NCBI GenBank assembly: GCA_963601575.1
Contig: CAVCFO010000001.1
Location: forward strand, 62,001-126,000
Length of the DNA stretch: 64,000 nt
Source of the DNA: CAG-238 sp963601575
GTDB lineage: Bacteria > Bacillota > Clostridia > Peptostreptococcales > Anaerovoracaceae
Direction of reading: 5' to 3'
Positions 16,862 through 25,514 of this stretch are shown piece after piece. The position numbers and the translations under genes were made by a program. The stretch's first letter is position 1. Every line of letters begins with the position of its first letter. The notes under the pieces are model-generated. The model ran no database searches. It was not told where the DNA came from and saw only the letters and a program-made list of their open reading frames with translations.

Positions 16862-17725
16862 CTATTTTTTCTTGCCCTTTCCCTTTTTTGCCTTCTGGGC
16901 TTTCCATTTTTCTTCCTGTGCCTTCTTTGCCTCGGCGATAGCTTTGCGTCCTGTTATATATCTGCCGCCCGCCGCTGCGATAGGGCGCGGTCCCTTTACA
17001 TGATAATTTCCGTCATCGTAGTAATAATCATCTTCGTCATCTTCGAAGGCGGCTGCTTTTTTCGCCTCTTTTTCGGCTCTCTTTGCTTTTTCCTTCTGGT
17101 CTTTTTCGACAATCTCCTCTACAGATTTGCCTGTTCTCTTGGCCTCTTTATAAGGATTTACCTTTTCTTCCTTTTGGGTTTCTTCCTGAGCCTTCTTGCC
17201 GGCATTTCTAGCAGTAACGAACATCATAACCCCGAAAAGGCCGAACATCATTGCCGTGTTAATTGCCATGTTCGCAGACTGGTTAACCGTCTTGAACGAA
17301 ATGCTTTTCTCACTTCCGAGGGTATTCCCGTTATCGTCAACAAAATCAGCCGAAATCTTAAAAGTATAGGTTTCGTTCTGGTTAACCTTTATGTCGTCTG
17401 TCTGTTTCGTGGTATCGAAAAGCACCAGCACAACTCCCTTTTCCTTGGTCGAATATAAAACCTGCGTCGGGAGCGTGTTCCCCTCTTCATCCACGAGTGC
17501 TACGGCATTTGCGTTGGTATTTTTTAGCTTTTCCTGCGTGAAATCGGCATCGAAGTAGAGCTTTATGCCCATATTCTCGACCGCAGTTCCCGTAGCTCCG
17601 TCCTTCGGGTACGTATCGTTAAGCACGAGCTTGCCGGCGCCCTCTGTGTCCGCGGCAAAGCCGTATACCGTTGCGAGCAGCGCTAAAATTACAACAAGGC
17701 TAAAGATTTTGCCCAATTTTTTCAT
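16862..17725 (-). CDS. Secreted/membrane protein with Big_5-type Ig-like domain
   Basis: A signal peptide (residues 1-24, ending VYGFAADTEG) precedes a domain with the pattern YPKDGATGTAVENMGIKLYF, typical of bacterial Ig-like 'Big_5' domains. A transmembrane helix (~INTAMMFGLFGVMMFV, residues 152-168) follows, and the cytoplasmic tail is highly charged and Lys-rich (KKAQEE..., ending KAKKGKGKKK). Its ATG overlaps the tadA stop by 4 nt. Function unknown; the layout suggests a single-pass protein with an extracellular Ig-like domain. Confidence 0.75.
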   Translation of the reverse strand: MKKLGKIFSLVVILALLATVYGFAADTEGAGKLVLNDTYPKDGATGTAVENMGIKLYFDADFTQEKLKNTNANAVALVDEEGNTLPTQVLYSTKEKGVVLVLFDTTKQTDDIKVNQNETYTFKISADFVDDNGNTLGSEKSISFKTVNQSANMAINTAMMFGLFGVMMFVTARNAGKKAQEETQKEEKVNPYKEAKRTGKSVEEIVEKDQKEKAKRAEKEAKKAAAFEDDEDDYYYDDGNYHVKGPRPIAAAGGRYITGRKAIAEAKKAQEEKWKAQKAKKGKGKKK

Positions 17726-18231
17726 CTTTCTGTGTCCTCCGATTTCCGTTCTTTTGTATTTTTCTTGGCTTGTCTAAGCTCTCTGAAAAAATCTCTGACG
17801 ATTTCTTGGCAGCGAGTTTTCGTCGAGCCTTCTTCCAATTCGAATATTTCAACCTGATGGTTCAGTCTTTGCTCCTGGACGATATTGAAAACCGAGCCGC
17901 AACCTCCCGCCTTCGGGTCGGGCGTTCCGATAAAAAGCTTTTCTATCCGCGCCCAAACTATTGCGCCCGCACACATGCTGCACGGCTCCATCGTAACATA
18001 CATGTCGCAGCCCGTGAGCCTTCGCCATCCCAGCGTCTGCCCGAGCTTTTTTGCGGCCTGTCTGATTGCCACGATTTCTGCGTGAGCCGTCGGATCCTTT
18101 TCGGTTTCGGTCAAATTATGTCCTCGTCCGATCACCTCGCCGTCCTTTACGATGACGGCTCCTATCGGGATTTCTCCTTTATCTTTGGCTTTTTCCGCCT
18201 CCTTCAAGGCTTCTAACATAAACTTTTCCAT
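17722..18231 (-). CDS. tadA: tRNA-specific adenosine deaminase
   Basis: TadA converts A34 to inosine in tRNA-Arg(ACG). The zinc and catalytic motifs are HAE (DPTAHAEIVAI, ~residues 51-61) and PCSMC (EPCSMCAGAI). The start MEKFMLEALKEAEKA at 18231 aligns with family N-termini although its ribosome site is weak; an internal ATG (18219) has a GGA upstream and is an alternative. The product is 169 aa. Confidence 0.95.
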   Translation of the reverse strand: MEKFMLEALKEAEKAKDKGEIPIGAVIVKDGEVIGRGHNLTETEKDPTAHAEIVAIRQAAKKLGQTLGWRRLTGCDMYVTMEPCSMCAGAIVWARIEKLFIGTPDPKAGGCGSVFNIVQEQRLNHQVEIFELEEGSTKTRCQEIVRDFFRELRQAKKNTKERKSEDTER

Positions 18232-18407
18232 ACATTTATAGATGTTATCACAAACCAGCACAGATTGCAAGCTTTTCTGCGTCTATAGCCATCACCATGC
18301 AGAGCATGTTATAATGCATCATAATTTTCTCACCGATTTTCCATTGCCTTGCGCCCTCTTTTCGAGTAAAATATATCATATTAACGTGTTATGAAGGAGA
18401 ATCTCTT

Positions 18408-19046
18408 ATGATAATGGACGGCCTGGTTCTGGCGGTTTTTGTAATTTCAATATTTATGTCGATGCGGCGGGGGCTTACGCTTATCCTGACGGATCTTGCA
18501 AGGAGCATCATCGGTGCGGTTTTGGCATGGTTCTTCTGCGATGACATGGCTAGGTATCTGCTAAAAATTCAGCCGATTCACGATTTTGCCGTGGGGAAAA
18601 TTTCTCAGGGTCTTTCGGTTCGCTGGGAAAGTTCTGCGATCTATGAGGCGCTGCCTGCGCTGTTTACTTCCGAGGGCGGCGGCTTTGCCGACGCGTTGAT
18701 TACCGAGGGGGCCACAAAACTTGCGCAGCTCTTTTTAACCATCGCAAGCTTCCTGCTTATATTCCTCGCCCTGCACCTGCTTGCCGCCCTGCTGCAAAAA
18801 TTGTTTTCACACAAGAATCGCGGCGGTTTCGTGGGGTTTTCGGACAGGCTGCTGGGACTGATTCTGGGCATAGTAATCGGTTTTTTCAATGTTCTTCTGT
18901 TTCTTGCGCTGCTTCTGCCGGTTTGCGGGCTTTTGTTCCCGTCTCTTGGCGAGCAGCTTCCTGTGTGGTTTTCCGGCTCTGTATTTGCAAAAGATCTGTA
19001 TGACAACAACCTGCTGCTGATTCTTTTGCGGGATTTTATCGCATAA
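18408..19046 (+). CDS. CvpA-like membrane protein
   Basis: The protein is 212 aa with four hydrophobic segments (about 5-22, 30-45, 103-128, 141-170) and the CvpA-type feature of a polar loop followed by FSDRLLGLILGIVIGFFNV. CvpA-family proteins are inner-membrane proteins, named for colicin V production, of uncertain general role. AAGGAG lies 8 nt upstream of the ATG. A TTGCGC-N17-TATATC promoter (~18348-18376) is visible, and a terminator follows. Confidence 0.75.
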   Translation: MIMDGLVLAVFVISIFMSMRRGLTLILTDLARSIIGAVLAWFFCDDMARYLLKIQPIHDFAVGKISQGLSVRWESSAIYEALPALFTSEGGGFADALITEGATKLAQLFLTIASFLLIFLALHLLAALLQKLFSHKNRGGFVGFSDRLLGLILGIVIGFFNVLLFLALLLPVCGLLFPSLGEQLPVWFSGSVFAKDLYDNNLLLILLRDFIA

Positions 19047-19057
19047 ATCCGCTATTC

Positions 19058-19106
19058 AAAAACCGCAAGACCTCTTTGCAAATCTGCGAAGAACCCTTGC
19101 GGTTTT
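19058..19106. terminator. Terminator between CvpA-like gene and SDR
   Basis: A stem AAAACCGCAAG / CTTGCGGTTTT with a 26-nt apical region lies between the convergent genes. Confidence 0.75.
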
Positions 19107-19138
19107 GTTATGCTTATTCTGTTTTTATCCGGTTTCGC

Positions 19139-19924
19139 TTATTCCATATCCGTATCTTCCGGAAGCGCATTTTTCGACCAGCCCAAATCTGCCAAGATGT
19201 TCTGACCGTTGATGGCGCTAGATTCCTCAGAAGCAAGAAATGCCACAACCGAAGCGATTTCTTCTACTTCGATAAAGCGTTTCTCCGGAATCACCTCGAA
19301 GTTTCTGTCCATCTTTATGGTTCCGTTAGCGACGCCATTCTTTACAAGGTCAGTTGCCACATAGCCCGGTCCCACCGCGTTGACGCGAATGCCAAAACGC
19401 GCCAGTTCTACGCCAAGAGTTCCTGCCATGCCTGCCGTCGCCGCCTTTGAAACGTTGTAAAGAGAGCGTTTTGAGTGATAGATTACGGAATTTGCCGAGG
19501 AAATCATAACGATATTGCCCTTTCCCTGCTTTTTCATGTATCTTGCCGCCGTCCGAGCGCAGAGATAATATCCTCGCAAATCCAAATCGAAAACCTTGTC
19601 GATGTCCTCGATTGGATAGTCCGTCGCCCAGTTGTGGATGGTGATTCCCGCATTGCAGACCAGAATATCGATGCTGCCGAAGTTATCGTTCATATGCTCC
19701 ATCATGGCTTCAATTTGGTCGTTATCTCTGAGGTCAACCTTGTAGCCCTCAGTTTTCACTCCGTAGGTTTTCGCTATCCTCTCCGCCTGTTTTTTGGCTT
19801 CGTCTTCGAGAATGTCCGCCACGAAAACATTTACGCCCTCACTTGCGAATCTTTCCGCTATTCCAAGTCCGATGCCTTTCGCCGCGCCGGTTACGATTGC
19901 GTTCTTTCCTTTCAATCCTCTCAT
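19139..19924 (-). CDS. Short-chain dehydrogenase/reductase (last gene of the BKACE operon)
   Basis: This classical SDR has the cofactor loop TGAAKGIG (~residues 12-19), CNAG (~89-92) and the catalytic S...YNVSK. A basic or acidic cofactor-selecting residue was not resolved, so NADH or NADPH preference is open. It belongs to the run HCDH-BKACE-transporter-zinc ribbon-SDR transcribed from the sigma-54 promoter at 23671-23686. A role in oxidising a hydroxy acid, or reducing its keto product, fits the operon. GAGGAGG precedes the ATG. Confidence 0.88.
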   Translation of the reverse strand: MRGLKGKNAIVTGAAKGIGLGIAERFASEGVNVFVADILEDEAKKQAERIAKTYGVKTEGYKVDLRDNDQIEAMMEHMNDNFGSIDILVCNAGITIHNWATDYPIEDIDKVFDLDLRGYYLCARTAARYMKKQGKGNIVMISSANSVIYHSKRSLYNVSKAATAGMAGTLGVELARFGIRVNAVGPGYVATDLVKNGVANGTIKMDRNFEVIPEKRFIEVEEIASVVAFLASEESSAINGQNILADLGWSKNALPEDTDME

Positions 19925-20001
19925 TTTGCTTCCTCCTCTCCTGCGTGCAGGTAATCCAAAGGCACAAGTAAGCGGTGCCGAACTTGTGCCTTTGCTGTTT
20001 T

Positions 20002-20169
20002 CTATTCTACTTCGAAATAGTCCTTGTCGTCCTTTCTGCGAGGACCGTCATATTCGTATGTACCCATGCTGCCGCAGTCGGGGCATTTGCCAAAGTCATT
20101 GCCAAACTCAACCATCAGGTCAAGGGCGTACTTGAACTTTCTCCCGCAATTCGGGCAGTGATAGTACAT
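20002..20169 (-). CDS. Small zinc-ribbon protein
   Basis: The 55-aa protein begins MYYHCPNCGRKFKYA and has a second CPDCG, making two CxxC zinc knuckles 20+ residues apart. The ATG at 20169 has GGGGAG eight bases upstream; a start 7 codons earlier lacks a ribosome site. It is inserted between the transporter and the SDR in a catabolic operon. Function is unknown; a metal-binding accessory or regulatory role is inference. Confidence 0.75.
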   Translation of the reverse strand: MYYHCPNCGRKFKYALDLMVEFGNDFGKCPDCGSMGTYEYDGPRRKDDKDYFEVE

Positions 20170-20191
20170 AAGTCCTACTCCCCAAGTCATA

Positions 20192-21586
20192 TTAGATACC
20201 CGGGTTCCACGGAACCAGTGTAGGAACGATCAAGTATCCGAGGGTTATAACGATCACCCAGAACAGACATACGAATGCGCACATTCCCCAAGCGTCTTTG
20301 AGTTTCATCTTAACAACTGCAAGCATCGGGATGAGGTACAAAGGCTGAAGCAGGTTTGTACATTCGTCGCCGTATACAAATGCGTTGATAACGTCTATCT
20401 TGTTTGCGCCCAGCTGGTTTGCCGCTTCGATAAGCAGCGGTCCTTGTACGATCCATTGTCCGCCTTGGGACGGGATGAACAGGTTAACGGCGCAGGCTGA
20501 CAGATATGAGAATATCGGCAAGGTCTTTGCTGTTGCTACGCTGCAAATTCCGGCGATGATTACCTCTGCAAGTCCGGAGGTCTGCATTACGCCCATGATT
20601 CCACCATAGAACGGGAACTGAACGATGATTTCGCAAGCCATGCTCATGTTTGATTTGTAAGCTTCGATGAAAGCTCTCGGCGATTTATAGAGGAAGCAGT
20701 TTGCAACGATGAACAGGAAGATAATCAGGTTCATCGACAGGGCTCCCATAAATCCCTTTGTGATAAATTCTCTTGCGATAACTACGATGCCGGCAACGCC
20801 GATGGTGTACATGATGATTCTGCTGCCGTTCATCTTGTCTGCAGGAGTTTCTCTTTCTTCTACGTCGTAGTTTACGTCTTCTTCGTCCAGCTGTGTTTTC
20901 AGTTCAACAACTTCGCTCTTCGGCGGTTTTGTGGTGATTGCGATAATCAGGAGGATTACTGCGAAAATCGACCAGATGATCACGTTATGCGGGTTGTAAA
21001 CCGTGATGTCCTGTGTCAGAACGCCAAGAGTGTCTGCCATGAAGTGTCCTTCCGTTGCAAGAAGCGCATATACGGAAGCCGTTGGCCCAAGGCACTGTCC
21101 GAATACCATGCAGGTGTAGATTACTGCAAGCATCAGAGGGAAGTGCATACCCTTTACGTTCTTTGCCAGGTACATTGCGAAGATGGCTCCTACTACGGTA
21201 CAGAATGCCCAGTTGATGAAAGATGTTACCATTCCGAAGATAACCAGCATAATCATCGCAACTGTCGGCGTGTGTGCCTTTGCAGCCAGCTTGTTCATTA
21301 CCCTCTTAACCTGCGGCGCCTGAGCGCAGGTCGCGCAAGTTACTACCATGATACCCATCTGGAATGCGAAGCTGTTCTGCGTCCACAGTCCTTCGAACCA
21401 GTAGGTACATAATTCGATGATGTTCGAATCTGTGAAGATAAGGGCTCCGATAAATACAATGAAAGTCAGAATCAAGCAGAATACGAGCGAGTCCGGAATG
21501 ATTCTGTCCGCAGCGTACTGGAACTTCTTGGAGAGTCTCCATAATGGAGTACCCTTGTCCAGCGTGTTTAATGTTTGGTTTGGCAT
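20192..21586 (-). CDS. AtoE/short-chain fatty acid transporter family protein
   Basis: The 464-aa polytopic protein shows the AtoE-family hallmarks: an N-terminal PDSLVFCLILTF segment, long hydrophobic helices, and the conserved NLFIPSQGGQWIVQGP near residue 390. AtoE proteins import short-chain fatty acids or acetoacetate. The ATG at 21586 has AAAGGAG upstream. As the third gene of the BKACE operon it likely imports the operon's acid substrate or exports acetoacetate-like product; which one is not decidable from sequence. Confidence 0.85.
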   Translation of the reverse strand: MPNQTLNTLDKGTPLWRLSKKFQYAADRIIPDSLVFCLILTFIVFIGALIFTDSNIIELCTYWFEGLWTQNSFAFQMGIMVVTCATCAQAPQVKRVMNKLAAKAHTPTVAMIMLVIFGMVTSFINWAFCTVVGAIFAMYLAKNVKGMHFPLMLAVIYTCMVFGQCLGPTASVYALLATEGHFMADTLGVLTQDITVYNPHNVIIWSIFAVILLIIAITTKPPKSEVVELKTQLDEEDVNYDVEERETPADKMNGSRIIMYTIGVAGIVVIAREFITKGFMGALSMNLIIFLFIVANCFLYKSPRAFIEAYKSNMSMACEIIVQFPFYGGIMGVMQTSGLAEVIIAGICSVATAKTLPIFSYLSACAVNLFIPSQGGQWIVQGPLLIEAANQLGANKIDVINAFVYGDECTNLLQPLYLIPMLAVVKMKLKDAWGMCAFVCLFWVIVITLGYLIVPTLVPWNPGI

Positions 21587-21743
21587 GAGTTTTTCTCCTT
21601 TCAATGAAATTTGCTTTATTTAATGATGCCGATTTGAGCCGTACCGCACAGGGAATGCTGCGGCGCGGCTCTTTCCCTGTTTCCAAAATTCCCTATTTTA
21701 CCTTTTTACCTTTTCTGTCTTTTCGGCCCGGTTATCTCAAAAT

Positions 21744-22598
21744 TTATTTCAGACCGAGGATTTCTCTTGCTTCCGCAGGAGTTGCAACTTCAAGTCCGTA
21801 TTCTTTGATTACACGAGCTGCTCTTTCAACAAACTGACGGTTGCTGTCTGCAAGCTGTCCCTTTGCGTACATAACGTTGTCTTCCATGCCTACACGGATG
21901 TTGCCGCCAAGAGCAACTGCCGCATACATGATTTCCATTGCGGAGTGGCCTACACCGAAGCAGGACCAGGTGTACTGTCCCTTTCCGATAAGCTCATCAG
22001 CAGTTTCTTTCATAAAGAGCAAATTCTTTACGCTACCCGGGATTCCGTTTGCACAGCCCATGCAGAACTGGAAGTGAAGCGGGGCCTTGATTACGCCTTT
22101 TTTCAGGTAATATGCCGCGTTTGCGATCATGCCCGGATCAAATGCTTCGATTTCAGGCTTTGTGTTACATTCCTGGAAAAGCTGTCCGCACATTTCGAGG
22201 AACTTAGGTGAGTTGATGAAAAGCGCCGTGTTCAGCCAGTTCATGGAGCCGCAGTCGAAGGAAGCCATTTCCGGTTTGAGTTCCTTTACATGCTCAACTC
22301 TTGTTTCGTCCGTAGCATAAATGTCGCCGGAGGTGGTGAGGTTGAGAATGATGTCGCAATCCGGATGTTTTTCCTTGATAAGAGTTACCGTTTCGCGGAA
22401 TTTGTTGTGATCCATTGTTCCGTTGCCGTTATCGTCTCTCATGTGGAGGTGGGCGATTGCTGCGCCTGCTTTCCAGCAGTCATATACGTCTTCGCAAATT
22501 TCTGCCGGGGTCATCGGAACGTTCGGGTTATTTTCTTTCTTTGGCCATGCGCCGGTTACTGCGGCGGTGATGATTCTTTTGTTTTTCAAATCTGACAT
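21744..22598 (-). CDS. Beta-keto acid cleavage enzyme (BKACE/Kce, DUF849)
   Basis: BKACE enzymes use acetyl-CoA to split a beta-keto acid into acetoacetate plus a new acyl-CoA. The 284-aa protein has the metal-binding AHLHMRD (H50, H52) and the conserved VGMEDN near residue 240 that supplies the glutamate ligand. AAAGGAG precedes the ATG at 22598. The best-known member, Kce of lysine fermentation, cleaves 3-keto-5-aminohexanoate, but no lysine aminomutase genes are in this window. The upstream HCDH-like gene could supply the keto acid. Confidence 0.88.
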   Translation of the reverse strand: MSDLKNKRIITAAVTGAWPKKENNPNVPMTPAEICEDVYDCWKAGAAIAHLHMRDDNGNGTMDHNKFRETVTLIKEKHPDCDIILNLTTSGDIYATDETRVEHVKELKPEMASFDCGSMNWLNTALFINSPKFLEMCGQLFQECNTKPEIEAFDPGMIANAAYYLKKGVIKAPLHFQFCMGCANGIPGSVKNLLFMKETADELIGKGQYTWSCFGVGHSAMEIMYAAVALGGNIRVGMEDNVMYAKGQLADSNRQFVERAARVIKEYGLEVATPAEAREILGLK

Positions 22599-22672
22599 TT
22601 TTCTGTCTCCTTTCAAATTTATTTGCAAACCCTTGCACTTATACCTGCAAAGAGTTTCACTTACCATTTACC

Positions 22673-23602
22673 CTACTTGCCGTAAAGCATACGAATGAGG
22701 TATGTGTTAAGGTCTTCGTTGGTCTTTTGGATTTCCTCATCCGTCCATTTTTGGAAGCCCTCGTGAGTCTTGAATCCAAGCTTGCCCTCTTCTTTCAGTT
22801 TAACGAGCAGCGGCGACGGCTTGTGACTGTCTTCGATGTATTGAAGCACATATTCGTGAATGTTATAAGTAAGGTCAAGTCCTACCATGTCGGCGTTTTC
22901 CATTGCCGAAAGCTGCGGAAGTCTGAGTCCGAAAGAGTTCTTGATGGCGGTGTCAACTGTTGCCGCATCTGCGATTCCGTGTTCTACGATGGAAATTGCT
23001 TCTCTCCAGAGAGCGTGCTGGAGACGGTTTGCGATGAAGCCCGGTACGTCCTTGTTGCAAAGGCAAGGCTTCTTGCCGATCTTTGTCATGAAATCCATAA
23101 CTGTCCCTGCCGTTTCGTCTGTCGTCGCGTCTGTCTTAACAACTTCTACCAATGGGATCAAGTGACCCGGATTCCAGAAGTGTGTGCCGCAGAAACGCTC
23201 GCGATGTTTGAGGTCGCGGCTGATTTCCGTCGGGCTCATAACCGATGTGTTGGTGCAGAAGATACAATCCGGTCTGCAGCGAGCTTCCAGCTTTGCGAAT
23301 GTCTCACGCTTCAAATCCATGTTTTCGAATACCGCTTCGATAACGAGGTCTGCATTTTTTATGCCTTCGCTGTCGATATCCGTGGTAAAGTGGATTCTGG
23401 AAAGTCTCTCCGCAAGTTCTTCTTCGCTTACGATTCCTTTTTCTACCAGCTGTTTTGTGCTTTGTTTGATACCTGCCGGCACGTCCACTTCGTTGATGTC
23501 GTAAATGGTAATCTCATAATCCTTTACGGAGGAAACCACGAAAGCAATGTTCTTGCCCATCAGTCCTCCGCCCATGATAAGTACGTTTTTAATGTTTGCC
23601 AT
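22673..23602 (-). CDS. 3-hydroxyacyl-CoA dehydrogenase-family oxidoreductase
   Basis: This 309-aa NAD-dependent enzyme has a Rossmann loop MGGGLMGKN, the catalytic THFWNPGHLIPLVEV (His and Glu) and PGFIANRL. The HFWNP variant differs from HFFNP of true 3-hydroxybutyryl-CoA dehydrogenases and occurs in relatives acting on free hydroxy acids, such as carnitine dehydrogenase (family knowledge). Being first in the operon just before BKACE, it may oxidise a beta-hydroxy acid to the beta-keto acid cleaved next. The ATG lies ~57 nt downstream of the expected sigma-54 start site. Confidence 0.85.
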   Translation of the reverse strand: MANIKNVLIMGGGLMGKNIAFVVSSVKDYEITIYDINEVDVPAGIKQSTKQLVEKGIVSEEELAERLSRIHFTTDIDSEGIKNADLVIEAVFENMDLKRETFAKLEARCRPDCIFCTNTSVMSPTEISRDLKHRERFCGTHFWNPGHLIPLVEVVKTDATTDETAGTVMDFMTKIGKKPCLCNKDVPGFIANRLQHALWREAISIVEHGIADAATVDTAIKNSFGLRLPQLSAMENADMVGLDLTYNIHEYVLQYIEDSHKPSPLLVKLKEEGKLGFKTHEGFQKWTDEEIQKTNEDLNTYLIRMLYGK

Positions 23603-23670
23603 GATTTCACGTCCTTTCCGTTTCTCTATTTAATCTATTTTGTGATGCATCTTTTACATCCACACATAAT

Positions 23671-23686
23671 AGCAAAAGGCGTGCCA
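23671..23686 (-). promoter_or_regulatory. Sigma-54 promoter of the HCDH-BKACE operon
   Basis: The minus strand reads TGGCACGCCTTTTGCT, an exact match to the -24/-12 consensus TGGCAC-N5-TTGCW. It lies 69 bp upstream of the HCDH-like ATG and downstream of the gene for a sigma-54 activator. Confidence 0.88.
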
Positions 23687-23769
23687 AAATTTTAACTTGC
23701 CGCAAAAGTGTGTATTTTTCAAGGATTTTATGAAGTTTTCATGGTTTTGGGCGGAATGACGGATGGTTG

Positions 23770-23826
23770 CAAAAAAACAACGCGTTGCAAAATTGAGACG
23801 CAATTTGTCTCATATCTGCAACGCGT
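23770..23826 (-). terminator. Terminator of the activator gene, with nested palindrome
   Basis: A 10-bp outer stem (ACGCGTTGCA / TGCAACGCGT) encloses TGAGAC-N7-GTCTCA, and on the minus strand is followed by T7. It ends the activator mRNA. The inner palindrome sits ~110 bp upstream of the sigma-54 promoter and could also be the activator binding site (UAS). Confidence 0.75.
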
Positions 23827-23899
23827 ATTTCGTTCTACCGGATAATTTATGTTCTGTTATGTGCTTTATCTTGTGCAAAAGTCCTTCCCGTCTTATGCT

Positions 23900-25285
23900 C
23901 TAAGCTTGCTTATCGCTATGGAGCTTACGATAAAGCACGCTGCGATGAATGCCCAGCTTCTTTGCCGCCTCTCCTACGCGCCCGCCGCACTCGTGGAGGG
24001 TTTTCTCGATAAACCAACGCTCCGCCGCCGCAGAAAAGCTTCTCAAATCACCCATTGCCTCCGGCGGTGTAAACTCAGGCTCCTCGTCATCTCCGTTGCC
24101 ATACCTTGCAGTTGGCGTCGGTGTAAATATGAGCTGATTGTCCCGGCTGATTACAAAGATTCTCTCCATTACGTTTCTAAGCTCTCGGATGTTGCCCGGC
24201 CAGCGGTGGTTCAGCATGGTTTCCACGGTCACAGGCGCAAGAGTTTTGTTTGCGTCGTATTTTTCGTTGAGCATGTGCAGGAAATTTTCCGCCAGAGGAA
24301 TGATGTCTTCTTTTCGTTCCCGCAGCGGTGGCAGCTGAATTACGAAAACGCTTAGGCGGTAGTACAAATCTTCGCGGAAAGTTTTTTCTTCTATCATTTT
24401 ATTTAGGTTAACATTGGTAGCGCAGATAATCCTTACATCGATGGGGATGTTCTTGACTCCGCCGACTCTGCGGATTTCGTTGTTTTCCAGTGCCCGCAAG
24501 AGCTTCGATTGAAGCGCAAGCGGCATATCCCCGATTTCGTCCAGGAATATAGTCCCGCCGGAAGCCGCCTCGAAAAGTCCGATTTTGCCCTTGCTAAGCG
24601 CACCGGTAAAGGCTCCCGCCTCGTAGCCAAAAAGCTCAGATTCCAGCAGCTGCTCCGGAATTGCCGCGCAGTTTATGCTGATAAAGGCCTTGTCCTGCCG
24701 CAGGGAGTGGTCGTGGATGAACCGCGCCATAACATCCTTTCCCGTGCCGCTTTCTCCGAGGATTACGACATTGCTGTCTGTAGGGGCGATGGCCTGTATC
24801 GTCTGCATAACATTTTTCATGGTGGGGCTGTTTGCTATGATTTTGCTGTGCCCTTTCAGCCGCAGGTGGTCAAGTTCTCGCTTCATTCGCGCCATCTGCG
24901 CCCGTTCCTTTGCGATGATTTCTTCCCATTCCTTGTTATGTTCCATGCTCATGTTTGTGGTAACAACCATTTCCACTTCGCCATTTTTGTCAAGGACGGG
25001 AATGCTGTGGGAAATGCTGGAGTTCTTTGCCCGATAAGTAAGGGCAGATACCGCATCCTGCTTGGTCTGGATTGCCGTAATAGAGGTGGATTTGTCGTAA
25101 ACCCCCTCCTCTACCAGGTCCTTTACGTTTCTGTGCATAAGCTGCTGGCGTGGCAGTCCGATTCGCTTTGCGCCAACCTCGTTTACATAGATGATATTGC
25201 CCTCGCCGTCGGTGATGAAAATGGATTCTTTATAGTATTCGTCAAGCGCCGCCAAGATTTCTTCCGCCGTAAAAACTCTTCCCAT
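23900..25285 (-). CDS. Sigma-54-dependent transcriptional activator (PAS-AAA-Fis)
   Basis: The 461-aa regulator has an N-terminal PAS-like sensor (~8-115), a short coiled linker, an AAA+ domain with Walker A GESGTGKD (177-184) and the sigma-54 contact loop GAFTGA (224-229), and a C-terminal Fis-type helix-turn-helix (GEAAKKLGIHRSVLYRKLH). It most likely drives the adjacent sigma-54 operon starting at 23602. The ligand is presumably sensed by the PAS domain and is unknown. GGGAGG precedes the ATG. Confidence 0.93.
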   Translation of the reverse strand: MGRVFTAEEILAALDEYYKESIFITDGEGNIIYVNEVGAKRIGLPRQQLMHRNVKDLVEEGVYDKSTSITAIQTKQDAVSALTYRAKNSSISHSIPVLDKNGEVEMVVTTNMSMEHNKEWEEIIAKERAQMARMKRELDHLRLKGHSKIIANSPTMKNVMQTIQAIAPTDSNVVILGESGTGKDVMARFIHDHSLRQDKAFISINCAAIPEQLLESELFGYEAGAFTGALSKGKIGLFEAASGGTIFLDEIGDMPLALQSKLLRALENNEIRRVGGVKNIPIDVRIICATNVNLNKMIEEKTFREDLYYRLSVFVIQLPPLRERKEDIIPLAENFLHMLNEKYDANKTLAPVTVETMLNHRWPGNIRELRNVMERIFVISRDNQLIFTPTPTARYGNGDDEEPEFTPPEAMGDLRSFSAAAERWFIEKTLHECGGRVGEAAKKLGIHRSVLYRKLHSDKQA

Positions 25286-25419
25286 GCGTATCCTCCCATA
25301 TTATCTATCTACATTATAATTGTTTTTGCGCCGCGAGACAATATTTTTCTTTTTTGCTGTCTCTATGCCAAATCTTTCGGCTTGGTATATGCCCGGGGAT
25401 TTTATTTGCAAGAAATCTC

Positions 25420-25448
25420 TTGAATTTACTCAGCCGGCAGTCTATAAT
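25420..25448 (+). promoter_or_regulatory. alr: alr promoter
   Basis: TTGAAT (25420-25425) and TATAAT (25443-25448) are separated by exactly 17 bp, upstream of alr. Confidence 0.8.
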
Positions 25449-25514
25449 TAGCTTGTCCGTAAGACGCTATAACCAAGACGAAGCGCAAAAGGACAAAAGG
25501 AGATGTAAGTAAAA

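Noticed and set aside
22727..25423. 300+ codon plus-strand frames over the HCDH-like gene and the first sigma-54 activator
   Set aside because: They are antisense to clear conserved genes and show Cys/Phe/Val-rich composition typical of shadow frames.
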